In this document: positions 1-9,851 of the stretch, one piece after another
Position numbering within the stretch: the first letter of the stretch is position 1
Layout of the letters: each line of letters begins with the position of its first letter
The notes under the pieces: generated by a model
The model's input: only the letters and a program-made list of their open reading frames with translations
Databases searched by the model: none
What the model was told of the DNA's origin: nothing
Assembly (NCBI RefSeq): GCF_017309075.1
Contig: NZ_JAEMGS010000016.1
Span: 22,213-86,212 of the forward strand
Direction of reading: 5' to 3'
Length of the DNA stretch: 64,000 bases
DNA from: Motiliproteus sp. SC1-56
GTDB lineage: Bacteria; Pseudomonadota; Gammaproteobacteria; Pseudomonadales; Balneatricaceae
Translations under genes and position numbers: made by a program

Positions 1-1787
<1,787 letters not shown>

Positions 1788-1829
1788 GTGCCCTATAGCC
1801 TAGTCTGAGGTTCAAAAAAATAGCCGCAT

Positions 1830-1858
1830 ATTATAGACGCGTAGCGGCCGGATATCCA
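1830..1858 (-). promoter_or_regulatory. Sigma-70 promoter for rpoD
   Basis: On the minus strand a perfect -10 TATAAT (1830-1835) is preceded after 17 bp by TGGATA (1853-1858, 4 of 6 to consensus). Transcription would start near 1823, giving a leader of about 36 nt before the rpoD ATG. Seen directly; activity is inferred. Confidence 0.6.
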
Positions 1859-1972
1859 TAGAAGAGGGTGTCACCCGCTGCGAACCCTGCGCGGGAGGCG
1901 GCGCTGCATTGAGGGGAGGAGCGCCTGACTGTTTGTGAGGAGTGTTTTCGACAATAACTGCTCACCAGTCCT

Positions 1973-2000
1973 TAATGGGGGCGTTTGTTGGCGTTTCAAC
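1973..2000 (-). promoter_or_regulatory. Candidate heat-shock (sigma-32 type) promoter upstream of rpoD
   Basis: Minus strand reads GTTGAAA (2000-1994), 13 nt, then CCCCATTA (1980-1973), close to the RpoH consensus CTTGAAA / CCCCATnT with an accepted spacer. E. coli rpoD is also served by a heat-shock promoter near the dnaG end, so the position makes sense. Only motif evidence. The rest of the 259-bp dnaG-rpoD gap holds the sigma-70 promoter and nothing else I recognise. Confidence 0.5.
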
Positions 2001-2046
2001 TAGCATAGCCGACGCCGCCGCTTTTGCTTGGCTACAAAGGTAGCGG

Positions 2047-4005
2047 CTAGCGGCGGTGAAACTTGAGCAGCAACTTGTTGAGCTGGTCCCGCTCTTCGGC
2101 TTTGAGGGGGCTGGTCTTGTGCTTCTGTTTCAGTTGTTCCAGTTCCGCGAGCAGCCGTTCCCGGACCAGTTGGTGGAGGGCGTCGATAAATTCGCGCCCT
2201 TCGCCGACGCTGACCAGCAGTTCTTCTTCCAGTAACTCCTTGAGCAGGGGGTAATAGGGAGAGTCCTGCCACTCCACCAGTAAGACCGCGGGCTTGATCC
2301 CGGGGTTCCCGCGCAACTCATCGATCAGCGCCTTGAGCAGGCTGAGCTCCTGTTGCTGAATCTCGCCCAGGGCCTCGGTGGTTTCAAAATCCACTTTCAA
2401 TGCCAGCTGGGGAAAGTGCAGCAGCCAGCGCAGGGCCTTGGTGGCGGTGGATGAGACGCGGGGGCGGGGAGCGGGCTCGGTGAAGCGCTGGCGCTCGCCC
2501 TTCCATTTCCGTGGCCTGCCTTGACCGTGGCTGGCGCCTTGAGTGTAGTGATGGTCCTGACTTTGACCATGACCATGACCATGACCATGACCATGACCAT
2601 GGCCATGGCCTTGGTACGGGGCGGGTGCCGGGGGCGCGTCGCTGAACGCATAGGCGGGCTCTTCGTCGAAATAGCCCGGCTCCCACTCGGGAGGGGGCTC
2701 TGCCGGCTCGGAAGGCGGGCTTTCAAAAAAAGCGCTGTCCAGTCCTGTTATCTCCGCCAGTTGTTGCTTCATCAGCTGGCGAAAGGCGTCCCCGGGAATC
2801 TTGTCGATCAGGGGGCGCGCCAGCGCGCTCAGTTGGGCGCGGTCTTCGCCGCTCTCCAGGGTCAGCCCCTCGCTGAGAGCGGCAAAGAAAAAGGTCGACA
2901 GCGGTTGAGCCTGTTGAATCCGTTCCTCCAGCGCTTCCTTACCTTCGCGGCGCACGAGGCTGTCCGGATCCTCGCCGTCGGGGAGGAAGAGAAACCGCGC
3001 CTGGCGTCCGTCTTCCATCAGCGGCAGGGCGGTTTCCAGTGCCCGCCGCGCTGCCCGGCGTCCTGCGGCATCGCCGTCAAAGCAGAACACCAGATCTTTA
3101 ACCAGTTTGTAGAGGCGCGTCAGATGGTGGGCGCTGGTGGCGGTGCCCAGGGTGGCCACGGCGTTGCGAATGCCGAACTGGGCCAGGGCTACTACGTCCA
3201 TGTAGCCTTCGACGATCAGGATGCGCTCCAGTTGGCGGTTGGCCTGGCGTGCCTGGTAGAGCCCGTACAGCTCCCGGTTCTTGTGGAAGGTGTCGGTCTC
3301 CGGGGAGTTGAGGTACTTGGGTTTGTCGTCGTTGAGTACCCGCCCGCCAAAGGCGATGACCCGGCCGCGCATGTCGATGATGGGGAACATGATGCGGTCG
3401 CGGAAGCGGTCGTAACACTTGGCTTCCTCGGGCTTGAGAACCACCAGGCCGGCTTTGTCCAGCGCCCGTTGCGCCGGTTCCTGGTCGGCCTTGAGGTGCT
3501 TGAGCAGGTTGTCCCAGCCCGGGGGGGCGTAACCGATGCGGTATTCCTGGGCGATGCGGCCGCTCAGTCCCCGGTTTTTCAGGTACGTCACGGCCCGTTC
3601 TCGCTGGCGGTGCTGCCGCAGTTGCTGGCAGTAGTAGTCGGCGGCCTGCTGCAGCAGGTCGTAGGCCTCGTTGCGGGACTTGTCGGCTTGGCGCGGTTTG
3701 CCGTCCTCCTCGGGGACCTCGAGCCCGAGTCGGCGTGCCAGGGTTTCCACCGCCTGCGGAAAATCCAGGCGGTCATGCTCCATGACAAAGCCCAGCGCGT
3801 TGCCGCCGGCACCACAGCCGAAGCAGTAATAAAACTGTTTTTCAGGATTGACGCTGAAGGAGGGGGTCTTTTCCTGGTGGAAGGGGCAGAGGCCGGAATA
3901 GTTGCGCCCGGCGCGCTTGAGATTCAGGCGCTCTTCCACCACGTCGACAATGTCGGTGCGGTTGAGCAGGTCGTCGATAAAATCCTGGGGAATTCGTCCC
4001 GCCAT
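2047..4005 (-). CDS. dnaG: DNA primase DnaG
   Basis: Synthesises RNA primers at the replication fork and docks on DnaB helicase. The start is the ATG at 4005 (MAGRIPQDFIDDLL); an in-frame TTG lies just before it, but the ATG matches the known DnaG N-terminus. The zinc-binding domain shows CPFH...CFGC (C40, H43, C61, C64). The TOPRIM core has ILIVEGYMDVV (E266) and FDGDAAGRR (D310, D312). 652 residues is somewhat longer than the ~580 of E. coli; the excess is a low-complexity linker around 430-520 rich in Pro, Glu, Gly and His, including seven Gly-His pairs at 466-479. The C-terminal helicase-binding domain follows. It sits between yqeY and rpoD. Confidence 0.96.
   Translation of the reverse strand: MAGRIPQDFIDDLLNRTDIVDVVEERLNLKRAGRNYSGLCPFHQEKTPSFSVNPEKQFYYCFGCGAGGNALGFVMEHDRLDFPQAVETLARRLGLEVPEEDGKPRQADKSRNEAYDLLQQAADYYCQQLRQHRQRERAVTYLKNRGLSGRIAQEYRIGYAPPGWDNLLKHLKADQEPAQRALDKAGLVVLKPEEAKCYDRFRDRIMFPIIDMRGRVIAFGGRVLNDDKPKYLNSPETDTFHKNRELYGLYQARQANRQLERILIVEGYMDVVALAQFGIRNAVATLGTATSAHHLTRLYKLVKDLVFCFDGDAAGRRAARRALETALPLMEDGRQARFLFLPDGEDPDSLVRREGKEALEERIQQAQPLSTFFFAALSEGLTLESGEDRAQLSALARPLIDKIPGDAFRQLMKQQLAEITGLDSAFFESPPSEPAEPPPEWEPGYFDEEPAYAFSDAPPAPAPYQGHGHGHGHGHGHGHGQSQDHHYTQGASHGQGRPRKWKGERQRFTEPAPRPRVSSTATKALRWLLHFPQLALKVDFETTEALGEIQQQELSLLKALIDELRGNPGIKPAVLLVEWQDSPYYPLLKELLEEELLVSVGEGREFIDALHQLVRERLLAELEQLKQKHKTSPLKAEERDQLNKLLLKFHRR
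2565..2606. repeat. Hexanucleotide tandem repeat inside dnaG
   Basis: Six perfect copies of GACCAT (2565-2600) and one variant GGCCAT (2601-2606) on the plus strand. Read on the minus strand they encode consecutive Gly-His dipeptides in the linker of DnaG. As the unit is 6 bp, copy-number change would lengthen or shorten the linker without a frameshift. Confidence 0.9.
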
Positions 4006-4091
4006 CAAGGGTCCAGCCGGTTGGGCGCCAGGCGCCAGCTTAGCAGTCTGCTTGGCGTTAGAACAGTGACCGCCGGGGGCGATCGGGAGTA

Positions 4092-4544
4092 TCAGCCCAG
4101 GCGGGCTTTGATGCGTTTGCTGACGGAACCCATGTCGGCGCGGCCCTGAAGCTTGGGCTTGAGCGCTCCCATTACCTGGCCCATCTCTTTCATTGAACTG
4201 GCGCCGGTCTGGTTGATGGCTTCCGCGATCAGTTGATCAATTTCGTCGTCGGTTAATTGGGCGGGAAGAAAGGTTTTAATCACCTCCAGTTCGTTCTTCT
4301 CCACCTCAATGAGGTCCTCACGGCCGGCGCTCTCGAACTGGGCGATGGAATCCCGACGCTGCTTTTGCATCTTGTCGAGGATGGCCAGCACTCTGGCATC
4401 GTCCAGTTCGATTCGCTCGTCGACTTCAACGCGCTTGAGCTCAGCCATGATCGAACGCACCGTCTGCAGGCGCGCCTTGTCTTTGGCGCGCATGGCTGCT
4501 TTCTGGGCGTCCTTGATCTGGATCTTGAGCGGGCAGTCTGCCAT
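4092..4544 (-). CDS. yqeY: GatB/YqeY domain protein
   Basis: A 150-residue protein of the YqeY family, which resembles the C-terminal tRNA-tail domain of the GatB amidotransferase subunit. It reads MADCPLKIQIKDAQKAAMRA and carries the typical FLPAQLTDDEIDQLI and MGQVMGALKPKLQGRADM segments over its second half. Members are free-standing and their exact role is not settled; a tRNA or RNA contact is an inference from the GatB domain. It lies between rpsU (46 bp upstream) and dnaG (86 bp downstream), a position commonly seen for yqeY in gammaproteobacteria, so it probably shares the rpsU transcript. Confidence 0.9.
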   Translation of the reverse strand: MADCPLKIQIKDAQKAAMRAKDKARLQTVRSIMAELKRVEVDERIELDDARVLAILDKMQKQRRDSIAQFESAGREDLIEVEKNELEVIKTFLPAQLTDDEIDQLIAEAINQTGASSMKEMGQVMGALKPKLQGRADMGSVSKRIKARLG

Positions 4545-4590
4545 GGCTAAGCGCGGAGTCCGGTAACCGTGAATTCAGTAAAAGGTCTGC

Positions 4591-4806
4591 TTAGTACAGG
4601 CGCACGTGGCGGCGCTGCTCGCGCTGGACCTTCTTGGCGTGACGCTTGACCGCTGCGGCTGCCTTGCGCTTGCGAACGGACGTGGGCTTCTCGTAGAACT
4701 CACGACGACGGACTTCGGCGAGAACGCCGGCTTTTTCGCAGGAACGCTTGAAGCGACGCAGAGCAATGTCAAAAGGCTCGCTGTCACGTACTTTTACATG
4801 TGGCAT
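4591..4806 (-). CDS. rpsU: 30S ribosomal protein S21
   Basis: Full-length, 71-residue basic S21 ([20 protein letters not shown] ... [14 protein letters not shown]), the small-subunit protein near the anti-Shine-Dalgarno end of 16S rRNA, needed for efficient initiation. It is the first gene of the rpsU-yqeY-dnaG-rpoD cluster. A good sigma-70 promoter lies upstream, and a purine-rich AAGGTAACC stretch with a near-identical second copy precedes the ATG. The 5' leader (about 85 nt) contains an AT-rich inverted repeat at 4862-4890. Confidence 0.97.
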   Translation of the reverse strand: MPHVKVRDSEPFDIALRRFKRSCEKAGVLAEVRRREFYEKPTSVRKRKAAAAVKRHAKKVQREQRRHVRLY

Positions 4807-4861
4807 TGAAGTTACCTTGGTTACCTTTGGTTGGTGCGTTTACTTAGATAAACGTTTGCTG

Positions 4862-4890
4862 CCTGTTTTTTAGCCAAAAAACAAAACAGG
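4862..4890. repeat. Inverted repeat in the rpsU leader
   Basis: CCTGTTTT (4862-4869) and AAAACAGG (4883-4890) form an 8-bp perfect inverted repeat with a 13-nt spacer, lying between the rpsU -10 box and its start codon. The CTG/CAG ends recall LexA sites, but the arms are too far apart for one (see the rejected list). Confidence 0.55.
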
Positions 4891-4896
4891 CGGCGT

Positions 4897-4926
4897 ATTC
4901 TACTCGCAGCGCCCATCAACTGTAAA
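4897..4926 (-). promoter_or_regulatory. Sigma-70 promoter for the rpsU operon
   Basis: Minus strand -35 TTTACA (4921-4926), 18-bp spacer, -10 TAGAAT (4897-4902). Start of transcription would fall near 4890, about 85 nt before rpsU. The opposite strand of the same short region has TGGTATGAT (4943-4951), an extended -10 that could serve tsaD. Confidence 0.65.
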
Positions 4927-4989
4927 CCCTCGGGAGGGACTCTGGTATGATGCGGCTTTTTCCAGTTTCCAGTGGGAGTGTAGTTGGCG

Positions 4990-6027
4990 ATGCGTGTTCT
5001 GGGGATAGAGACCTCCTGTGACGAAACCGGTGTGGCCCTGTACGACAGTGATCGGGGGTTGCTGGCCGACGCCCTGTACAGCCAGGTGGCGATGCATGCC
5101 GAGTACGGCGGCGTGGTGCCGGAACTGGCATCCCGGGACCATATTCGTAAGCTGCTGCCTTTGATCCGCGAGGTCCTGCAGGAGGCAGGGGTGACTGAAA
5201 AGGAGGTGGACGCCATTGCCTACACAGCAGGGCCCGGCCTGATCGGGGCCTTGATGGTGGGCGCGTCCCTGGCCCGGGGCCTGGGGTACGCCTGGGGTGT
5301 GCCGGTACTGGGGGTGCATCACATGGAGGGGCACCTGCTGGCGCCCATGCTGGAGGAGACGCCGCCGGCGTTTCCCTTCGTGGCGTTGCTGGTCTCCGGC
5401 GGTCACACCCAGCTGGTGGAGGTGACAGGGCTCGGCGCCTATCGCCTGTTGGGGGAATCCCTGGATGATGCCGCCGGCGAAGCCTTTGATAAGGCCGCCA
5501 AGATGCTGGGGCTGGATTACCCCGGCGGCCCCCTGATCGCCAAGCTGGCCGAGCGGGGCACCGCGGGGCGGTTCCGCTTCCCGCGCCCGATGACCGATCG
5601 CCCGGGGCTCGATTTCAGCTTCAGTGGCCTCAAGACCTTTACCCTCAACACGGCTGATGGCCTGCGCGATGCGCAGGGCGAGCTGGCGGAGCAGGACCGT
5701 GCTGATATTGCCCTGGCATTCCAGGAAGCGGTGGTGGATACCCTGGCAATCAAATGCCGTCGCGCGCTGCAGCAGACCGGGTTCAAGCAACTGGTGATCG
5801 CGGGCGGGGTCAGCGCTAATCAGATGCTGCGTGAGCGCCTTGAGGCAGCGGTGGCGCGGGAAGGGGCGAAACTGTTTTACGCCCGGCCGCGGTTTTGCAC
5901 CGATAACGGCGCGATGATCGCCTATGCCGGTTGTCAGCGGCTGCTGGCCGGTGAGCAGGACGACCTGAGGATTCGGGCGCGTCCGCGCTGGCCGTTGAAC
6001 GAGTTGCAGCCGGTGGCGGCGGGCTAG
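4990..6027 (+). CDS. tsaD: tRNA N6-threonylcarbamoyladenosine transferase TsaD
   Basis: Transfers the threonylcarbamoyl group to A37 of ANN-decoding tRNAs, with TsaB/TsaE. The start is ATG 4990 ([14 protein letters not shown], the family signature); an in-frame TTG at 4984 would add two residues only. The ASKHA-fold metal ligands appear as [10 protein letters not shown] (H111, H115), the nucleotide loop as VSGGHTQLV, and the C-terminal [13 protein letters not shown] with the metal-binding Asp. 345 residues is family length. It is divergent from rpsU, as is usual in gammaproteobacteria, and its stop overlaps that of convergent plsY. Confidence 0.97.
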   Translation: MRVLGIETSCDETGVALYDSDRGLLADALYSQVAMHAEYGGVVPELASRDHIRKLLPLIREVLQEAGVTEKEVDAIAYTAGPGLIGALMVGASLARGLGYAWGVPVLGVHHMEGHLLAPMLEETPPAFPFVALLVSGGHTQLVEVTGLGAYRLLGESLDDAAGEAFDKAAKMLGLDYPGGPLIAKLAERGTAGRFRFPRPMTDRPGLDFSFSGLKTFTLNTADGLRDAQGELAEQDRADIALAFQEAVVDTLAIKCRRALQQTGFKQLVIAGGVSANQMLRERLEAAVAREGAKLFYARPRFCTDNGAMIAYAGCQRLLAGEQDDLRIRARPRWPLNELQPVAAG

Positions 6028-6614
6028 AGACGGTTTTCCCGCCCCCGCCGCAGGTCCAGGATATTGCGCCGGTGGCGCCACAGCAGGGCCAAGCAGGCCA
6101 CCCCCAGGTAGGGCAGGTAATCCGGCGCCAGCCAGTAACCAAGCACCGGCGTGATCAACGCCATGGTCAGCGCCGCCAGGGAGGAGATCCGAAAGCGCAG
6201 CGCCAGCAGCAGCCAGCCGGTGATCTGCAGTAACCCCATGAGCGGATTCAGCGCCAGGCAAACGCCGAGCATGGTCGCCACGCCTTTTCCCCCTCGAAAG
6301 CCGAAGAACAGCGGCATCAGGTGGCCGCAGAGGGCGGCAAGGCCGATCAGTCCCACCCAGTGGGGTGGCAGGTTCCAGGCCAGTGCCAGGGCCACCGGCA
6401 CAAAGCCCTTGGCCATATCCCCGGCCAGGGTGAGGATGGCGGCGCGGTAGCCGCCGATCCGCAGGACATTGGTGGCGCCGGGGTTGAGCGAGCCCTGCCG
6501 CCTGGGGTCCTGCAGTCCCAGCAGGCGGCAGACGAGGACGGCGCTGGAGACCGATCCCAGAAGATAGGCTCCGCATGCCAGAAGCGGCGCAGTTGACTGA
6601 AATGTGCCGGTCAT
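6024..6614 (-). CDS. plsY: Glycerol-3-phosphate acyltransferase PlsY
   Basis: Inner-membrane enzyme that uses acyl phosphate from PlsX to acylate glycerol-3-phosphate, the first step of phospholipid synthesis. At 196 residues with about five hydrophobic segments it has family length. The three short loop motifs are visible: GS near residues 20-24, [12 protein letters not shown] (around 41-52) and [12 protein letters not shown] (around 105-117). The stop codon overlaps that of tsaD on the other strand, so the two genes are convergent with no terminator between them. Confidence 0.95.
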   Translation of the reverse strand: MTGTFQSTAPLLACGAYLLGSVSSAVLVCRLLGLQDPRRQGSLNPGATNVLRIGGYRAAILTLAGDMAKGFVPVALALAWNLPPHWVGLIGLAALCGHLMPLFFGFRGGKGVATMLGVCLALNPLMGLLQITGWLLLALRFRISSLAALTMALITPVLGYWLAPDYLPYLGVACLALLWRHRRNILDLRRGRENRL

Positions 6615-6708
6615 GGGAGGCTTCCGAGCCTTTGGGGAGTAGGGTAACTAGGGTTTTAGCAGAAGCGGCGGGGGGAAGTAAACCACCGCCCAGTAAAGGG
6701 ACAACAGA

Positions 6709-7065
6709 ATGGATATCGTTTACGTAAAAGGGCTGGAGGTGGAGACAGTTATCGGCATCTACGACTGGGAGCGGCGCATTCGCCAGCGCGTGGTGCTGGA
6801 CCTGGAGATGGGCACCGATATCCGCGCCGCCGCCGCCAGCGAGGATATCGAACAGACCCTCAACTACAAGACCGTTTCCAAGCGCCTGGCCGCGTTTATC
6901 GGCGAGAGCGAGTTCCAGCTGGTGGAAACCATGGCCGAGTCGATTGCCGAACTGGTATTGCGGGAATTTCCGGTGCCCTGGCTGCGACTGCGCCTGGGCA
7001 AGCCCGGGGCGGTGACCGGGGCCGAGGATGTGGGGGTGATTATCGAGCGGGGCGCCCGTCCCTGA
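6709..7065 (+). CDS. folB: Dihydroneopterin aldolase FolB
   Basis: Folate pathway: cleaves 7,8-dihydroneopterin to 6-hydroxymethyl-dihydropterin. A complete 118-residue small-fold enzyme with MDIVYVKGLEVETVIGIYDW, the substrate-binding ETMAESIAELVL helix and the GKPGA segment with the catalytic Lys near residue 100. A run ending in AAAGGGACAAC provides the ribosome site. Its stop codon overlaps the start of folK (TGATG), so translation is probably coupled. Confidence 0.95.
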   Translation: MDIVYVKGLEVETVIGIYDWERRIRQRVVLDLEMGTDIRAAAASEDIEQTLNYKTVSKRLAAFIGESEFQLVETMAESIAELVLREFPVPWLRLRLGKPGAVTGAEDVGVIIERGARP

Positions 7066-7589
7066 TGGTCACGGTGTACCTGAGCTTGGGCAGCAATATC
7101 GACCGCTGTCACTATATCACCCGCGCCCTGGATCGCCTCGCCGACGACTTCGGCCCGTTACAGATCTCCAGCGTGTTCGAGAGCGAGGCGGTGGGGTTCG
7201 AGGGGGATCCTTTCTACAATCTTGCCGTCGGGCTCTCAACCGATCTCCCGGTCGACGCCCTGTACCGTCGTCTGCGGGAGATCGAGCACGACAACGACCG
7301 CTGCCGCCAGGCCGTCAAATTCAGCTCCCGTACCCTGGATATCGATATCCTGAGCTACGGCGACTATATCGGCGCCTTCGAAGGCGGTCACCTGCCGCGC
7401 GCGGAGATCACCTACAACGCCTTTGTGCTCTGGCCTCTGGCCGAGATCGCGCCGGCTGAGCACCACCCGGAGCTGGGCCGCAGCTATGCCGATCTATGGG
7501 CCGATTTTGAGCGCGGAAAGCAAAAACTGCGACCGGTCTCCTTTGCCTGGCGCGGGCGGGAACTGTCCAGGCTGGAAGACAGCCGTTAG
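7065..7589 (+). CDS. folK: 2-amino-4-hydroxy-6-hydroxymethyldihydropteridine pyrophosphokinase (HPPK)
   Basis: Takes the FolB product and adds pyrophosphate from ATP. The 174-residue protein begins MVTVYLSLGSNIDR and shows FYNLAVGL, RRLREIEHDNDR and SSRTLDIDILSYGD, where the DxD pair binds the two magnesium ions. A typical C-terminal FVLWPLAEIAP block follows. The ATG overlaps the folB stop, so folB-folK form a translationally coupled pair; the converging neighbour on the minus strand is another pterin-related gene. Confidence 0.95.
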   Translation: MVTVYLSLGSNIDRCHYITRALDRLADDFGPLQISSVFESEAVGFEGDPFYNLAVGLSTDLPVDALYRRLREIEHDNDRCRQAVKFSSRTLDIDILSYGDYIGAFEGGHLPRAEITYNAFVLWPLAEIAPAEHHPELGRSYADLWADFERGKQKLRPVSFAWRGRELSRLEDSR

Positions 7590-7616
7590 GGCCTCGCGTC
7601 GAGGGACCGTGCAACC

Positions 7617-8354
7617 TCAGGTGATCGACTTGCCGCCGTCAACCGCCAGGATCTGCCCCGTTACGTAACCGGCTTCGAGCAGGTAGGCGACTGCTTCTGC
7701 GATGTCCCGGGGATTCCCGTACCGGCCGAGCAGGGTGCGCCCCAGCGTTGCCTGTTCGGCTTCTGCATCGCGGGCGGCGGCGCCCTCCGGCGGCAGGATC
7801 GGTCCGGGGGCGACGGCGTTGACCCGCACCCTTGGGGCGAGCTCCGTGGCCAGGGCCCGGGTCAGTCCGCCGAGCCCCGCCTTGGCGCTGCTGTAGATGG
7901 GAAACCCGGGCAGCCCTCGTTCGCTGTTTACGTCGGCGATGTTGACGATGGCTCCCTGTTGTTCACTCAGGGCCGGCGCCAGCGCCTGGCTGAGGAAGAA
8001 GGGCGCTTTGAGGTTGGACCCCAGCAGCTGCTCCCAGGCCTCTTCGGAGGCCGAGCCCAGGGGAGTGGGGTAGAAATCGGATGCGTTGTTGACCAGTCCG
8101 TCGAGGCGCCCCCAGCAGTCTGTGGCCGCCTCGGCCAGTTGAAGCACCTGGGTCGTGTCCACCAGATCGGCCTGCAGGGTCCGGGCGCTGTTGGCCCGTT
8201 TGCTGTTGAGGCGTTCGCTCAACGACTCCGCCGCCTGTCGGCTGCCGCGGTAGTGGATCAAAACCCGGTAGCCTCGGCGGTGAAGGCGTTCGGCGATAGC
8301 CGCGCCGATACGGCGGGCGGCGCCGGTAATCAGCACCACGCGGGGCTCAGTCAC
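7617..8354 (-). CDS. folM: Pteridine-reductase-like short-chain dehydrogenase (FolM type)
   Basis: A 245-residue SDR that probably reduces dihydromonapterin or dihydrofolate with NADPH. The nucleotide loop is TGAARRIG, with the Arg typical of pteridine reductases rather than the common TGxxxGxG. The usual catalytic Ser is replaced: [12 protein letters not shown] has an Asp 13 residues before the Tyr of YSSAK. That matches the Asp-Tyr-Lys layout of Leishmania PTR1 (D181, Y194, K198). [14 protein letters not shown] closes the active site. The start is GTG 8354, overlapping the cca stop by 8 bp, so it is the last gene of the lptD-to-cca cluster. It converges with folK. Confidence 0.85.
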   Translation of the reverse strand: MTEPRVVLITGAARRIGAAIAERLHRRGYRVLIHYRGSRQAAESLSERLNSKRANSARTLQADLVDTTQVLQLAEAATDCWGRLDGLVNNASDFYPTPLGSASEEAWEQLLGSNLKAPFFLSQALAPALSEQQGAIVNIADVNSERGLPGFPIYSSAKAGLGGLTRALATELAPRVRVNAVAPGPILPPEGAAARDAEAEQATLGRTLLGRYGNPRDIAEAVAYLLEAGYVTGQILAVDGGKSIT

Positions 8355-9507
8355 GGGCCGGCTCCTTCAGGGGCGCTTCTTCCAGAGTCTGTTCTTCCAG
8401 AGTCAGCAGGCGTCGCCGGCGCAGTTCGCTGCCCAGATTTTTGCCCTTGAAGCCTTCGGCGACCAGCGCTCGCGGCTCGACGGCTTCAATGGCGGCGACG
8501 GCTCTCTGAAAGCGCTCGCCGGCGGCAAACGGCAGCGCTTCATCGAGGCCCGCCAGGGCGCGGCAGGCAAGCAAAAAGGGCGCTAATCGCTCCGGGCGGC
8601 GGGAAAGGTCGAGCCGTTCGTAGAGTATGAGCAGCGCTTCTGCGTCGAGGGGGGGGCGCTGTAGCAGGGTGGCCCCCAGCTCGGCCAGGAGCAGCACCGC
8701 GTCCTGAAAGACACGGGGCGCGCGCAGCCGCTCCAGCATGGCCGGCAGGCGTTGCGACGCCTCTTCGGCGAAGAAGCAGAACACCGCCAGGCGCGTGGGG
8801 GCCGGTGCGTGCAGGGCGCAGGCCCGCTCCAGTGCGGCCAGGGCGCTGTCTCCAAGGTCGCCGGCGAGGATGGCGTCCAGTTCGGGCATTAACTCGGCCA
8901 GCGCGCCGCAGCGGTGAAGGCAGTCAAAGAACACCCCCGGCGAGGGTTCGCAGAGGGCGCGTTCCAGCTCCTGCCACACCCGCTCGCGGGTCAGCTCCTG
9001 CAGCTCCCCACTGTGGGCAATCCGGCTCATCAGGGCCTGAGTTTCGGCGGCGATGGTGAAGCCTAGGTGGGCAAAGCGGGCGGCAAAGCGGGCCACCCGG
9101 AGCACGCGCAGGGGGTCTTCGCTGAAGGCCGGGGAAACGTGGCGCAGGCGACGCGCCGCCAGGTCTTCGCGGCCGCCGTAGGGATCGATGATCTGACCGT
9201 CCGGGTCCTCCGCCATGGCGTTGATGGTCAGATCCCGGCGCAGCAGGTCCTCTTCCAGGGTGACGTCCGGACTGGCAAAAAACTCAAAGCCCTTGTAGCC
9301 CCGGCCGGCCTTGCGCTCGGTACGTGCCAGGGCATACTCCTCTTTGGTCTTGGGGTGGAGAAAGACCGGGAAGTCCTTGCCCACCGGCACAAAGCCCTGG
9401 GCCTGCATCTCCTCCACCGTCGCCCCGACCACCAGCCAGTCCCGGTCGTAGACCGGGTAGTCAAGCAGGCGGTCGCGTACCGCGCCTCCCACGAGGTAGG
9501 TTTTCAC
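8347..9507 (-). CDS. cca: CCA tRNA nucleotidyltransferase
   Basis: Adds or repairs the 3' CCA of tRNAs without a template. The class II N-terminus [15 protein letters not shown], the metal-binding DRD of [10 protein letters not shown], the [12 protein letters not shown] block and [16 protein letters not shown] are all present. 386 residues is shorter than E. coli Cca (412). The region where the HD phosphohydrolase motif of E. coli would lie (about 215-260) shows no HD pair, so the accessory phosphatase activity is probably absent. It overlaps glpE by 4 bp upstream and the FolM-like gene by 8 bp downstream. Confidence 0.94.
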   Translation of the reverse strand: MKTYLVGGAVRDRLLDYPVYDRDWLVVGATVEEMQAQGFVPVGKDFPVFLHPKTKEEYALARTERKAGRGYKGFEFFASPDVTLEEDLLRRDLTINAMAEDPDGQIIDPYGGREDLAARRLRHVSPAFSEDPLRVLRVARFAARFAHLGFTIAAETQALMSRIAHSGELQELTRERVWQELERALCEPSPGVFFDCLHRCGALAELMPELDAILAGDLGDSALAALERACALHAPAPTRLAVFCFFAEEASQRLPAMLERLRAPRVFQDAVLLLAELGATLLQRPPLDAEALLILYERLDLSRRPERLAPFLLACRALAGLDEALPFAAGERFQRAVAAIEAVEPRALVAEGFKGKNLGSELRRRRLLTLEEQTLEEAPLKEPARD

Positions 9508-9830
9508 GGGGTGCCGGTGTCGCAGGTTTCGGGGTAGCGCGTCTGCCAGATCTCATAGCCTCCGTTGAGGCTGTAGACGGCCTCGAAACCGCGCTCAAAC
9601 AGGTACTGGGCGGCCGGCTGGCTGCTGTTGCCGTGGTAGCAGCAGACGATCAGCGGCAGGTCGAGGTCGTTGCGGTCGATAAATTCCTGCAGGTTGTGGT
9701 TGCCCAGGTGCTGGGCGCCGCGAATGTGGCCACGGGCGAAACTCTCTTCATCGCGGATATCGGCCAGGGCGGCGCCGGCGTCCAGCAGGGCCTTGGCTGC
9801 ATCGGGGTCGATCAGTTGAAACTGCTCCAT
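9504..9830 (-). CDS. glpE: Thiosulfate sulfurtransferase GlpE (single-domain rhodanese)
   Basis: Small cytoplasmic rhodanese that moves sulfane sulfur from thiosulfate to cyanide or thioredoxin. The 108 residues span one rhodanese domain: [15 protein letters not shown] near the start and the active-site loop [16 protein letters not shown], where the second Cys begins the six-residue loop CYHGNSS as in E. coli GlpE. It lies 21 bp after apaH and overlaps the cca start by 4 bp, inside the minus-strand cluster. The glp name is historical; no glycerol genes are nearby. Confidence 0.9.
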   Translation of the reverse strand: MEQFQLIDPDAAKALLDAGAALADIRDEESFARGHIRGAQHLGNHNLQEFIDRNDLDLPLIVCCYHGNSSQPAAQYLFERGFEAVYSLNGGYEIWQTRYPETCDTGTP

Positions 9831-9851
9831 AAACGTCTCCTCGCAGAAGGG

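Noticed and set aside
2521..4149. 542-codon plus-strand frame opposite dnaG
   Set aside because: Antisense of dnaG with no family features; begins inside the hexamer repeat.
4862..4890. LexA box in the rpsU leader
   Set aside because: CTG and CAG ends are present but are much further apart than the 10-bp gap of a LexA site. E. coli has LexA control of this operon, but it is not shown here.
4900..6576. Minus-strand frame across tsaD and plsY
   Set aside because: Antisense of tsaD and out of frame with plsY; both real genes are well supported.
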